This document shows positions 1 through 6,976 of a DNA stretch of 7,958 bases, one piece after another. Source of the stretch: Panacagrimonas sp. (GTDB taxonomy: Bacteria; Pseudomonadota; Gammaproteobacteria; Nevskiales; Nevskiaceae). The stretch lies in NCBI GenBank assembly GCA_021773655.1, contig JAJFJX010000278.1:1-7958 (forward strand), given 5' to 3'. Position 1 is the stretch's first letter, and each line of letters starts with the position of its first letter. The position numbers and the translations under genes were made by a program. A model generated the notes under the pieces. That model did no database searches, had not been told where the DNA came from, and saw only the letters and a list, made by a program, of their open reading frames with translations.

Positions 1-515
1 GAATGGTTGGTGTAGATGCAGATGTCGGCCGCCACGTGCAAGGCCTTTTCGACGATCTCGCGGGCACCGAGTTCAGTGTTCTCCACCAGCGCCCGCGCTG
101 CGGCCGCCGCGAAACTGCCGCCGGAGCCGATGGCCATGACGCCGTGCGGCTCGGGCTCCATCACGTCACCGTTGCCGGAGATCATCAGAGATGCCTCCTG
201 GTCGGCCACCAGCAGCAGCGCCTCGAGCCGGCGCAGGTAGCGGTCCGAGCGCCAGTCCTTGGCCATTTCCACCGCTGCCCGCACCAGGTTGCCGGAGTAC
301 TTTTCCAGCTTGCCCTCGAAGCGTTCAAACAGCGTGAACGCGTCTGCGGTGCCGCCGGCAAAACCGGCCATGACCTTGTCGTCATAAAGCCTGCGCACCT
401 TGCGCGCGTTGCCCTTGACCCGCGTGTTGCCCATGGACACCTGGCCATCGCCACCGAGCGCGACCTGGTTGCCACGCCGCACGGACAGGATGGTGGTGCC
501 GTCGAACTGTTGCAT
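1..515 (-). CDS. hslV: ATP-dependent protease HslVU, peptidase subunit HslV (C-terminus cut by window edge)
   Basis: HslV is the threonine peptidase of the cytoplasmic HslVU (ClpQY) protease: two stacked hexamers that degrade misfolded and regulatory proteins unfolded by the ATPase HslU. Reading the minus strand gives 171 codons before the window edge. The protein starts MQQFDG-TTILSVRRG; removing the six-residue propeptide would expose Thr7 as the catalytic N-terminal nucleophile. Further hallmarks are GGDGQV (residues 21-26), GNARKVRRLY, the AGFAGGTADAFTLFERFE stretch, KDWRSDR, ISGNGDV, AIGSGG and the ICIYTNH near the end. The family is usually about 175-185 residues, so only a short tail is missing. 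ATG at 515 is supported by AGAGG six bases upstream. hslU is expected beyond position 1, but this cannot be seen. Identification is near certain; the gene is partial only because of the window boundary. Confidence 0.97.
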   Translation of the reverse strand, partial: MQQFDGTTILSVRRGNQVALGGDGQVSMGNTRVKGNARKVRRLYDDKVMAGFAGGTADAFTLFERFEGKLEKYSGNLVRAAVEMAKDWRSDRYLRRLEALLLVADQEASLMISGNGDVMEPEPHGVMAIGSGGSFAAAAARALVENTELGAREIVEKALHVAADICIYTNH

Positions 516-521
516 GAAGTG

Positions 522-526
522 CCTCT
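522..526 (-). promoter_or_regulatory. Ribosome-binding site of hslV
   Basis: The minus strand reads AGAGG followed by six bases and then ATG at 515. This is a standard Shine-Dalgarno spacing and fixes the hslV start at the codon that yields the short propeptide. Confidence 0.7.
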
Positions 527-544
527 GACCTTGATGTCGAACGG

Positions 545-572
545 ACATGAGGGTGGCGCAGTGGGATTCAAG
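545..572 (-). promoter_or_regulatory. Predicted sigma-32 (RpoH) heat-shock promoter for hslVU
   Basis: On the minus strand CTTGAA (572-567) is followed by a 14-base spacer and CCTCATGT (552-545). The known RpoH consensus is CTTGAA, a 13-17 base spacer, then CCCCATNT; the -35 core matches fully and the -10 differs at one base. Transcription would start about 23 bases before the hslV ATG, leaving just room for the AGAGG site. hslVU is a classical RpoH regulon operon, so position and sequence agree. The call rests on motif match only. Confidence 0.65.
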
Positions 573-780
573 CGCAAGGCCGCCGGCGAAACGCCCGGGT
601 TCAACGGCGCCGGTTTGCGCAGCGTCGCCTGCAGGCTGAGCACGGCATGCATCGCGCCGCAAGCTAAGGCATGGCACTGCCCTTGCCGCGCCTGCCACGC
701 CTCGATGCGGGCTCGCCCCCGACGGCATCGGCGTGCCGGCGCACTAGAATCGAACTCCGCCCGCCAACCTCGAGTCCCGC

Positions 781-1947
<1,167 letters not shown>

Positions 1948-1962
1948 GCACCACCACATGCG

Positions 1963-2150
1963 TTTCAACGCAGAGGCGTAGAGGCGCGGAGCAATAGAGA
2001 CTCAAGGACGCAAGCAAGGCGAGCAAAGAATGAGCGCCAGCCTTCTCAGAGAATCCGCCTGAGTCGTGCTTTACGTGGTTTCAGCAATTACTGCTCTTCA
2101 GTGATTTTCTTTGTGCCTCTCTTTTCTTTGCGTCTCAACGTTGACGACCA
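1963..2150. repeat. Imperfect palindromic, A+T-richer intergenic element (dispersed-repeat-like)
   Basis: The gap between the dehydrogenase and racemase genes is clearly lower in G+C than its surroundings. Its left end reads TTTCAACGCAGAGGCG with a tandem AGAGGCG pair (1972-1978, 1980-1986). Its right end reads in the opposite sense, with GCCTCT (2115-2120) and TTTGCGTCTCAACGTTGA (2127-2144). Thus TCAACG (1965-1970) pairs with CGTTGA (2139-2144), and AGAGGC with GCCTCT. The left arm is purine-rich and the right arm pyrimidine-rich. Inside lies a small hairpin, CTCAG (2045-2049) with CTGAG (2059-2063). There is no open frame of note. Similar AGAGGCG/GCCTCT-rich intergenic repeats with CAACGC/GCGTTG ends occur in many bacterial genomes; whether this belongs to such a family needs a genome search. 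It might also hold the racemase promoter, which I cannot pinpoint. Confidence 0.55.
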
Positions 2151-2174
2151 GTCTCAACCTAATCGAACACAGCC

Positions 2175-3275
2175 ATGTCCAACGCCTCCAAGTCCCGCGG
2201 CCCCCTGCACGGCGTCAAGGTGCTCGAAATCGAGAGCATCGGCCCCGGTCCGTTCTGCGCCATGTTGCTGGCCGACCTCGGCGCCAATGTGCTCACGGTG
2301 CGCCGTCGCGGTGCCAGGGACCCGAACGCCGACCTGCCGGTGCTCAACCGCAACCGCGCTGGCAGCGTTGAGGCCAACCTCAAGGATCCGGTCGACCGCG
2401 AGCGCGTGCTGCAACTGGTGGCCCGGGGCGACGCGCTGATCGAGGGCTTCAGACCCGGGGTGATGGAGCGCCTGGGCCTGGGGCCGGAGGCCTGTCACGC
2501 CGCCAACCGGCGCCTGGTGTACGGGCGCATGACCGGCTGGGGCCAGGATGGTCCGCTGGCCAGTCGTGCCGGACACGACATCAACTACATCGCGCTGTCC
2601 GGTGCGCTGCACGGCATGGGCACCGCCTACTCCGGTCCGGTGCCGCCGCTGAACCTGGTCGGCGACTTCGGCGGCGGCGGCATGATGCTGGCGCTGGGCA
2701 TCGTCAGCGCGGTGCTGGAAGCCCGCACCTCCGGGCGCGGTCAGATCATCGACACCGCCATGGTCGAAGGCTCCGGCGTGCTCATGGGAATGATCTTCGG
2801 TCTGCGCGCCGTCGGCATGTGGCCGCAGCCTCGGGCCGGAAATTTCCTTGACGGCAGCGCCTGGTACTACCGCTGCTATCCGACGTCCGACGGCCACTGG
2901 ATGGCTGTGGGAGCAGTCGAGCCGCAGTTCCGCCGGCTGTTCCTGGACGGCCTCGGCGTGGGCGACCAGCACGACGAGATCGTGCGCTGCAGCGACCAGG
3001 ATCCGGAACTGCATCGTCAGATCACGGCCATCTTCCAGAGCCGCACGCGACAGGAATGGACGCACATCTTCGAAGGCACCGACGCCTGCGTCTCCCCGGT
3101 GCTGGCCATGGACGAAGTCGCCTCCCACCCGCACAACCAGGCGCGCGGCAGCTTCCGGACCGTCGACGGCGTGCTGCAGCCGCAGCCCGCACCGCGATTC
3201 TCGCGCACGCCGCTGACGGTTGCGTCTGCCGCGGCCGCCGACCGCGGTCCCGACCTGTCCGACTGGGGGCTTTGA
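2175..3275 (+). CDS. mcr: Alpha-methylacyl-CoA racemase (CaiB/BaiF class III CoA-transferase family)
   Basis: A 366-residue cytoplasmic enzyme closely resembling bacterial alpha-methylacyl-CoA racemases (Mycobacterium tuberculosis MCR, human AMACR). It interconverts (2R)- and (2S)-2-methylacyl-CoA through an enolate, supplying the 2S epimer accepted by acyl-CoA dehydrogenases or oxidases. Signature stretches are GVKVLEIESIGPGPFCAMLLAD near the N-terminus, GFRPGVMERLGLGPE (91-105), MTGWGQDGP, AGHDINYIALSGALH (132-146), PPLNLVGDFGGGGM (157-170), VGAVEPQF (245-252), TDACVSPVL and PAPRFSRTP. The MCR catalytic residues His126, Asp156 and Glu241 map to His134, Asp164 and Glu249, and Arg91 to Arg99, at a constant offset of eight. 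Length is normal. ATG 2175 is the first start after the in-frame TAA at 2160-2162, but no Shine-Dalgarno is evident. The conserved His/Asp/Glu argue for a racemase over a formyl-CoA or carnitine CoA-transferase. Confidence 0.93.
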   Translation: MSNASKSRGPLHGVKVLEIESIGPGPFCAMLLADLGANVLTVRRRGARDPNADLPVLNRNRAGSVEANLKDPVDRERVLQLVARGDALIEGFRPGVMERLGLGPEACHAANRRLVYGRMTGWGQDGPLASRAGHDINYIALSGALHGMGTAYSGPVPPLNLVGDFGGGGMMLALGIVSAVLEARTSGRGQIIDTAMVEGSGVLMGMIFGLRAVGMWPQPRAGNFLDGSAWYYRCYPTSDGHWMAVGAVEPQFRRLFLDGLGVGDQHDEIVRCSDQDPELHRQITAIFQSRTRQEWTHIFEGTDACVSPVLAMDEVASHPHNQARGSFRTVDGVLQPQPAPRFSRTPLTVASAAAADRGPDLSDWGL

Positions 3276-3351
3276 GCCCGCTGCAGTCGAATGCCGAACC
3301 GCGGTCGTGTTTTCAGAAGCGGGGCGAATCCGAATGTCGAGCCCATGCCCG

Positions 3352-3374
3352 GGGTCCGGGACACGCCCGGACCC
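3352..3374. repeat. Strong perfect hairpin, 9-bp stem
   Basis: GGGTCCGGG (3352-3360) and CCCGGACCC (3366-3374) are exact reverse complements around the five-base loop ACACG. It lies about 75 bases after the racemase stop. No T-run follows on either strand, so it is not a canonical intrinsic terminator. It may stabilise a 3' end, act as an atypical terminator, or serve as a DNA site. Confidence 0.6.
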
Positions 3375-3503
3375 ACGGGTTCCAGGTGTTCGGCCCGCGC
3401 CTGGACGAAGGCGCAATGGCGCCAGCCCCGCCTGGTGCGTTCGCGCGGCAGCACACCACCCGGGCTGATGGTGGGGCGCCCGGCGGCCGCATTGTCCCGT
3501 TAT

Positions 3504-3518
3504 CGGAACTTGTTTCCG
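3504..3518. promoter_or_regulatory. Short dyad, possible operator
   Basis: CGGAA (3504-3508) and TTCCG (3514-3518) form a 5-bp inverted repeat with a five-base centre about 95 bases upstream of the fccA start. Such dyads can bind dimeric regulators, but a dyad this short is easily met by chance in GC-rich DNA. Confidence 0.2.
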
Positions 3519-3555
3519 GCACATGGCGGCCGCGGCGGACAAGGTCGAAAATGGG

Positions 3556-3587
3556 GCCGTTCAAGCGCGCCGCCGTTCAAGCACGCC
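3556..3587 (+). repeat. 16-bp tandem direct repeat before fccA
   Basis: GCCGTTCAAGCGCGCC (3556-3571) is followed without a gap by GCCGTTCAAGCACGCC (3572-3587), 15 of 16 bases identical. The second copy ends 13 bases before the GGAGGA ribosome-binding site of fccA, so it lies in the promoter or 5' untranslated region. It may be a slippage duplication or a tandem regulator site. Confidence 0.6.
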
Positions 3588-3600
3588 ACTGAAAAACATC

Positions 3601-3606
3601 GGAGGA
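3601..3606 (+). promoter_or_regulatory. Ribosome-binding site deciding the fccA start
   Basis: GGAGGA is the strongest Shine-Dalgarno sequence in the window. It lies six bases before TTG 3613 and twelve before ATG 3619, so spacing favours initiation at TTG, giving two extra residues (Met-Ala) before the ATG-encoded Met. ATG 3619 remains possible. Confidence 0.65.
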
Positions 3607-3612
3607 GCGTCG

Positions 3613-3906
3613 TTGGCCATGCCGATACTGTCGATACGGGCCCCGGCCTGCTGTGTCCTGCTGCTCTGCTGCTGGAGCGTCAGCGCGCAGCAGAGCCTGG
3701 CGCTGTCCTGCCCGGTCTGTCATGGCGGGTCGGCCGCGAGCGTTCCCGGCCTGCAGGGCTACGACGTCGATGCCCTGGCCGACAGGCTGCGCGCCTATCG
3801 CGATGGTGAACAGCCTGGTACCGCCATGCCACGCCTGGTCCGTGCGCTGAGCGACGCACAGATCGCGCGCCTGGCTGCCGCGGTCGCTGGCGTCGACTCG
3901 CCGTGA
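3613..3906 (+). CDS. fccA: Flavocytochrome c sulfide dehydrogenase, monoheme cytochrome c subunit
   Basis: A 97-residue class I c-type cytochrome for the periplasm. A hydrophobic Sec signal peptide (about 4-25, ending SVSA before QQ) leads into the heme-attachment motif CPVCH (33-37). Met72 in GTAMPRL is the likely distal heme ligand, followed by the closing helix LSDAQIARLAAAVAG. In flavocytochrome c the cytochrome accepts electrons from the FAD subunit as sulfide is oxidised to sulfur or polysulfide, and passes them on to soluble carriers. One heme motif makes this the small monoheme type (as in Chlorobium) rather than the 21-kDa diheme subunit of Allochromatium. The next gene is the flavoprotein subunit, and the stop codon overlaps its GTG start (GTGA, 3903-3906). 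The start was taken as TTG 3613 from its spacing to GGAGGA. On sequence alone it could be any small cytochrome c; the neighbour makes the call. Confidence 0.85.
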   Translation: MAMPILSIRAPACCVLLLCCWSVSAQQSLALSCPVCHGGSAASVPGLQGYDVDALADRLRAYRDGEQPGTAMPRLVRALSDAQIARLAAAVAGVDSP

Positions 3907-5162
3907 ACCGCCTTCGGCGCGAGTTGCTGACGGCCGCGCTGGGCGCCGCCCTGCCGTGGCCGCTGCGCGCGCAGCCGGTGCCGGCTGCGCGGGTCGTGAT
4001 CATCGGCGGCGGATTCGGTGGCGCCAGTTGTGCGCGTGCCCTGCGGCGGGCGGCACCGCAGGTGCAGGTGAGGCTGATCGAGCCGCGGGCACATTTCTAC
4101 ACCGGGCCGTGGACCAACGCGGCGATCACCGGCGCCTGTGCCACTGGCGACATCGTGCAGTCACCGGCCGGCCTGTGCGACATCGGCGTCGACTGGGTCC
4201 AGGACCGCGTGACCGGAATCGACCCGGTGGCGCGCCGCGTGCGCACCGCCGGCGGGATGCGCCTGCAGGCCGATCGTCTGGTGGTGTCGCCCGGCGTGGA
4301 GATGCGCTGGGACCTGATCGAGGGGCTCGATGCTGCGGCCTCCGCGACCATGCCGCACGCCTGGCTGGGCGATGCCCAGGTGCCGTCCCTGAGCGCGCGG
4401 ATGGCGGCGCTGCGCGATGGCGCCACCATCGCCATCAGCGCGCCGGCCAATCCCTACCGCTGTCCACCCGGGCCCTACGAGCGCGCCAGCCTGATGGCAT
4501 GGCAGCAGTCCGCGCGTGGCCATCGCGGCAAGATCCTGGTGTTCGACGCCAAGGACGACTTCACCAAGCGCGCGCTGTTCCAACTGGGTTGGGACACGCT
4601 CTACCCGGGCCGAATCGAGTGGGTGCCGCGCGCCGCCGGCGGCGAGGTGGTGGCGGTCGATGGCGGTCGCGGCGAGCTGCGGCTGCACAATGGCGAGCGG
4701 GTGCGGGCCGACCTCGCCAGCTTGATTCCGGCGCAGCGTGCGGCCGCCATCGCGCGCGCCGCCGACCTGACCGATGCCGGCGGCTGGTGCCCGGTGCGCG
4801 CCGCGGATTTCTGCTCGCTGCGACACGCCGGGATCCACGTCATCGGCGACGCCGCCGCCGCCCAGCCGATGCCCAAGTCGGCGTTCTCTGCCAACAGCCA
4901 GGGCAAGCTGGTGGCGCTGGCGATCGCCGCCGAAGTCGAGGGACGGCCGCCGCCGGAGCCGCACCTGCTCAACACCTGCTACAGCCTGCTGGCGCCGGAC
5001 TACGCGATCTCCGTGGGCGGCCTGTACGGCGTGGTCGCCGACCTGCTGGTGACGCTCAGCGACGGCAGCAGCCCCCTGTCAGCCACGCGCGCAACACGCG
5101 CCCTGGAAGCGCGATACGCGCAGGACTGGTATGTCCAGATCAACCGCGACACCTTTGGCTGA
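3903..5162 (+). CDS. fccB: Flavocytochrome c sulfide dehydrogenase, FAD-binding flavoprotein subunit
   Basis: A 419-residue periplasmic flavoprotein oxidising sulfide (HS-) at its FAD and passing electrons to the FccA heme. The N-terminus RLRRELLTAALGAALPW is a twin-arginine-type signal (Arg5-Arg6), with likely cleavage near Ala23, fitting export of a folded FAD protein. A Rossmann dinucleotide motif VVIIGGGFGGASCARAL follows (31-47), and HVIGDAA (312-318) is the second FAD-contacting motif. Cys187 in PYRCPPGPYERAS and Cys359 in NTCYSLLAPDY match the redox disulfide (Cys161-Cys337) of Allochromatium FccB, and PYRCPPGPYER is diagnostic for the FCSD flavin-binding family as opposed to other sulfide:quinone reductases. 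Length agrees with the family. Start GTG 3903 overlaps the fccA stop by four bases, suggesting coupled, stoichiometric synthesis. The channel-subunit gene follows after four bases. Confidence 0.94.
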   Translation: MNRLRRELLTAALGAALPWPLRAQPVPAARVVIIGGGFGGASCARALRRAAPQVQVRLIEPRAHFYTGPWTNAAITGACATGDIVQSPAGLCDIGVDWVQDRVTGIDPVARRVRTAGGMRLQADRLVVSPGVEMRWDLIEGLDAAASATMPHAWLGDAQVPSLSARMAALRDGATIAISAPANPYRCPPGPYERASLMAWQQSARGHRGKILVFDAKDDFTKRALFQLGWDTLYPGRIEWVPRAAGGEVVAVDGGRGELRLHNGERVRADLASLIPAQRAAAIARAADLTDAGGWCPVRAADFCSLRHAGIHVIGDAAAAQPMPKSAFSANSQGKLVALAIAAEVEGRPPPEPHLLNTCYSLLAPDYAISVGGLYGVVADLLVTLSDGSSPLSATRATRALEARYAQDWYVQINRDTFG

Positions 5163-5166
5163 TCCC

Positions 5167-5865
5167 ATGGCCGAGCGTTGGGCCGAACCCCGCGGCGCGG
5201 TATTGCTGCGCTGGACGCTGCTCACCGGCGCCTGCCTGTTCGGCGTGCAGATGGCCTGGTCACTGGGCCTGCTGCAGCGCGTGTTGTCGACCGACGTCAC
5301 CGGCATCTCGGCGGTGATCCTGCTGACCTACCTGGGCTGCGTGGCCTACGGCGGCTGGCGTGCGCTGCAACTGGGACGCGCCCACCAGGCCTTCGCGCGC
5401 CTGCGCGTGGACGTTCGCGAACGCGGCGCGCTGCCGCGGCAGCCGGTGCGCGACGACTGGTCCGGTGACTACTGCCGCGCCCTGATCCGCGCCCAGGCTG
5501 ATCGCACCGCGCTGCGAGAGATCCTGGAGGAACAGGCACGGGGGCCCCACGAGTCCGGCTGGTTCCTGTCCAGCGCGCTGCTCAAGCTGGGACTGCTGGG
5601 CACCATCGTCGGCTTCGTGTTCATGCTCGGCGCGATCGATGCGCTCAAGACCCTGACCTATGCCGACCTGCCGCAGATGCTGGGCCGCATGGGCTCGGGC
5701 ATGGGCGTGTCGCTCTACACCACCCTGGTGGGCCTGCTGGCCAACATGGCGCTGGGCCTGCAGAACCTGATGCTCGACCGCTCCGCCGAACGCCTGGTGA
5801 CCGGCACGCTGGCGTTCGCAGAAGACGAGTGGCTGCCGCGCATCCGGGGCGGGTCGGCGCCGTGA
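5167..5865 (+). CDS. MotA/TolQ/ExbB-type proton channel subunit
   Basis: A 232-residue inner-membrane protein with four predicted helices: about 11-34, 44-66, 133-157 and 176-199. The last two carry the family signature: LGLLGTIVGF (141-150) and GSGMGVSLYTTLVGLLANM (176-194). Thr146 and Thr185/186 correspond to the pore-lining threonines of ExbB/TolQ. The cytoplasmic loop (67-132) is charged and helical, as in ExbB and MotA. Four helices make it more MotA-like than three-helix ExbB. In such systems five copies surround a dimer of the one-helix partner and turn proton flow into movement; that partner is probably the next gene. Start ATG 5167 lies four bases after fccB. ATG 5131 has a better AGGA spaced five bases away, but the 12 codons between are poor in G/C-ending codons (AGA, TCA, ACA), unlike the rest, so 5167 is preferred. 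The stop overlaps the next start. The particular function is unknown. Confidence 0.85.
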   Translation: MAERWAEPRGAVLLRWTLLTGACLFGVQMAWSLGLLQRVLSTDVTGISAVILLTYLGCVAYGGWRALQLGRAHQAFARLRVDVRERGALPRQPVRDDWSGDYCRALIRAQADRTALREILEEQARGPHESGWFLSSALLKLGLLGTIVGFVFMLGAIDALKTLTYADLPQMLGRMGSGMGVSLYTTLVGLLANMALGLQNLMLDRSAERLVTGTLAFAEDEWLPRIRGGSAP

Positions 5866-6461
5866 GACGCGGGACCGGGCGCAGCCACTACGAGCAGGAC
5901 CCGTTCACCGACCTGCTGTTCAACGCCCTGCTCGGCTTCACCCTGCTGTTCATGATTGCGGTGACCTCCATCAACCCGCCGACCCGCGAAGGCGACATCC
6001 CGGCCAAGGCCGAGATGATCATCACCGCCACCTGGGCCGACGGCAGCCAGGACGACATCGATACCTGGGTCGAATCGCCCGACGGCGAAGTGGTGTGGTA
6101 CCGCAATCCGGAGGGCGGCCTGATGCACCTGGATCGCGATGATCGCGGCGTGGAGAACGACAGCCTGCTGGTGGACGGCCTCAACGTGGTCAATCCGCTC
6201 AACCAGGAAGTGGTCACCGTGCGAGGCATCCTGCCCGGCGACTACACCGTCAACGTGCACCGCTATCGCGGCTCCGACGCGGCGGTATTGCCGGTCGAGG
6301 TCAGCGTGGTCAAGGTCAACCCGCGCCTGGAAGTCGTCTACTACGGCAGCGTGGAGTTGCGCGCAGAAGGCCAGGAACGCACCGCGGTGCGTTTCAATGT
6401 TGATCGTGACGGCGGCATCTCCGGCATCAATACCCTGCAGAAGAACCTGGTTTCGCAATGA
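5862..6461 (+). CDS. ExbD/TolR-like single-pass partner with DUF2135/YfaP-like periplasmic domain
   Basis: A 199-residue protein with a short cytoplasmic N-terminus (1-14), one membrane helix (about 15-37) and a periplasmic domain (about 40-199). The helix begins PFTDLLFNALL and continues GFTLLFMIA, which lines up with the PFIDVMLVLL start of ExbD. Asp17 therefore sits at the protonatable Asp25 of ExbD. The periplasmic part does not resemble the ExbD/TolR domain. It has DDIDTWVESPDGE (64-76) and GGLMHLDRDDRG (85-96), followed by beta-rich sequence including LPGDYTVNVHRYRG (124-137). This acidic pattern recalls DUF2135/YfaP-type beta-sandwich domains, possibly metal binding. GTG 5862 overlaps the upstream stop (GTGA); an earlier in-frame ATG at 5829 would run 37 bases into the channel gene and is less likely. 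The role as a proton-driven effector of the channel subunit is inferred from position and the PF-x-D helix. Confidence 0.75.
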   Translation: MRRGTGRSHYEQDPFTDLLFNALLGFTLLFMIAVTSINPPTREGDIPAKAEMIITATWADGSQDDIDTWVESPDGEVVWYRNPEGGLMHLDRDDRGVENDSLLVDGLNVVNPLNQEVVTVRGILPGDYTVNVHRYRGSDAAVLPVEVSVVKVNPRLEVVYYGSVELRAEGQERTAVRFNVDRDGGISGINTLQKNLVSQ

Positions 6462-6976
6462 TCCTTCACATCGTGCTGCTCAGCGGACTGTACGCCGCCC
6501 TGACCCTGTTGCTGCTGTACCTGCTGATCGGCGGCCGCCTACCCTGGCCGGCGCGCGCCGGGCTGGTGCTCCTGTTCAGCGGCGCCTACTTCGGCAGCTG
6601 GCTGCTGTGGCAGGACCTGGCCGGCTGGCCCGCACGCGCGGTGTTGCCCGACCGCTTCCTGTTCCACGCCGCGAGCATCACCGAACCGGATGTGGAGAAA
6701 GCCGAGCCGGGTTCGATCTACCTGTGGCTGACCGAACTGCGTGACGAGGAAGGCCCGATCGCCAAGCCCCGCGCCTATCGCGTGCCCTACCTCAAGTCCC
6801 TGCACTCCGAGGTACAGGAAGCCCAGATGCGTCTGCGCAACGGCATGCCCCAGGTCGGCCGACGCAAGCCCGACGCCGACGGGCAGATCCCGATGGCGGG
6901 CACCCTGCGACGCGAGGAAGACGACCAACAGTTCGAGCTGGGCAACCTGCCCAGCCCTGCGTTGCCGGAAAAGTGA
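6458..6976 (+). CDS. Two-helix inner-membrane protein with soluble tail, unknown function
   Basis: I do not recognise a named family for this 172-residue protein. It has two hydrophobic helices (about 3-25 and 33-52) joined by a short loop containing Arg27 and Arg33, then a hydrophilic tail of about 115 residues. By the positive-inside rule the loop should be cytoplasmic and the tail periplasmic. The tail starts ITEPDVEKAEPGSIYLWLTE, has a PRAYRVPY segment, an amphipathic stretch LHSEVQEAQMRLRNG (about 115-129), and a charged, proline-rich, probably disordered C-terminus. ATG 6458 overlaps the ExbD-like stop (ATGA) and its own stop overlaps the next start (GTGA), so it is embedded in the channel operon. 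No Shine-Dalgarno is visible, in keeping with translational coupling. It is most simply an accessory subunit of the membrane complex; no enzymatic motif is seen. Confidence 0.7.
   Translation: MILHIVLLSGLYAALTLLLLYLLIGGRLPWPARAGLVLLFSGAYFGSWLLWQDLAGWPARAVLPDRFLFHAASITEPDVEKAEPGSIYLWLTELRDEEGPIAKPRAYRVPYLKSLHSEVQEAQMRLRNGMPQVGRRKPDADGQIPMAGTLRREEDDQQFELGNLPSPALPEK

Larger units (their letters stand above)
516..780. other. Divergent intergenic region between hslV and the acyl-CoA dehydrogenase gene
   Basis: About 265 bases separate the two divergent start codons. The hslV-proximal part holds the RpoH-like promoter and ribosome-binding site. Near the other end TAGAAT (745-750) resembles a sigma-70 -10 box about 30 bases before the dehydrogenase GTG, but no convincing -35 box lies 16-18 bases upstream. 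Open frames crossing this stretch have no recognisable protein features and look like GC-rich read-through. No RNA gene is seen. Confidence 0.5.
3276..3612. other. Non-coding region upstream of fccAB
   Basis: About 340 bases between the racemase stop and the fccA start. Open frames cross it on both strands, but none shows a recognisable domain, motif or plausible protein composition. It contains a 9-bp perfect hairpin (3352-3374), a dyad CGGAA-N5-TTCCG (3504-3518), a 16-bp tandem duplication (3556-3587) and the fccA ribosome-binding site. It is the likely location of the fcc operon promoter, though no clear -35/-10 pair was found. Confidence 0.5.

Noticed and set aside
745..750. TAGAAT as a sigma-70 promoter for the acyl-CoA dehydrogenase
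   Set aside because: The -10 match is good but no acceptable -35 hexamer lies at normal spacing; mentioned only within the intergenic entry.
3267..3279. GGGCT-TTG-AGCCC hairpin overlapping the racemase stop as a terminator
   Set aside because: Only a 5-bp stem, three-base loop, overlapping the stop codon and with no T-run; expected by chance at this G+C.
2154..3542. 462-codon open frame on the minus strand opposite the racemase
   Set aside because: Same mirror-frame effect; low-complexity Ala/Gly/His/Arg composition and no motif, while the plus strand encodes a complete racemase.
3056..3809. Possible extra gene before fccA (overlapping plus-strand frames 3056-3592 and 3291-3809)
   Set aside because: No ribosome-binding site, Arg/Pro/Gly-rich composition, no motifs, and overlap with both the racemase and fccA; treated as non-coding.
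3956..5317. 453-codon plus-strand frame overlapping fccB
   Set aside because: Arg/Ala/Gly-rich translation without domains, out of frame with the well-supported FccB.
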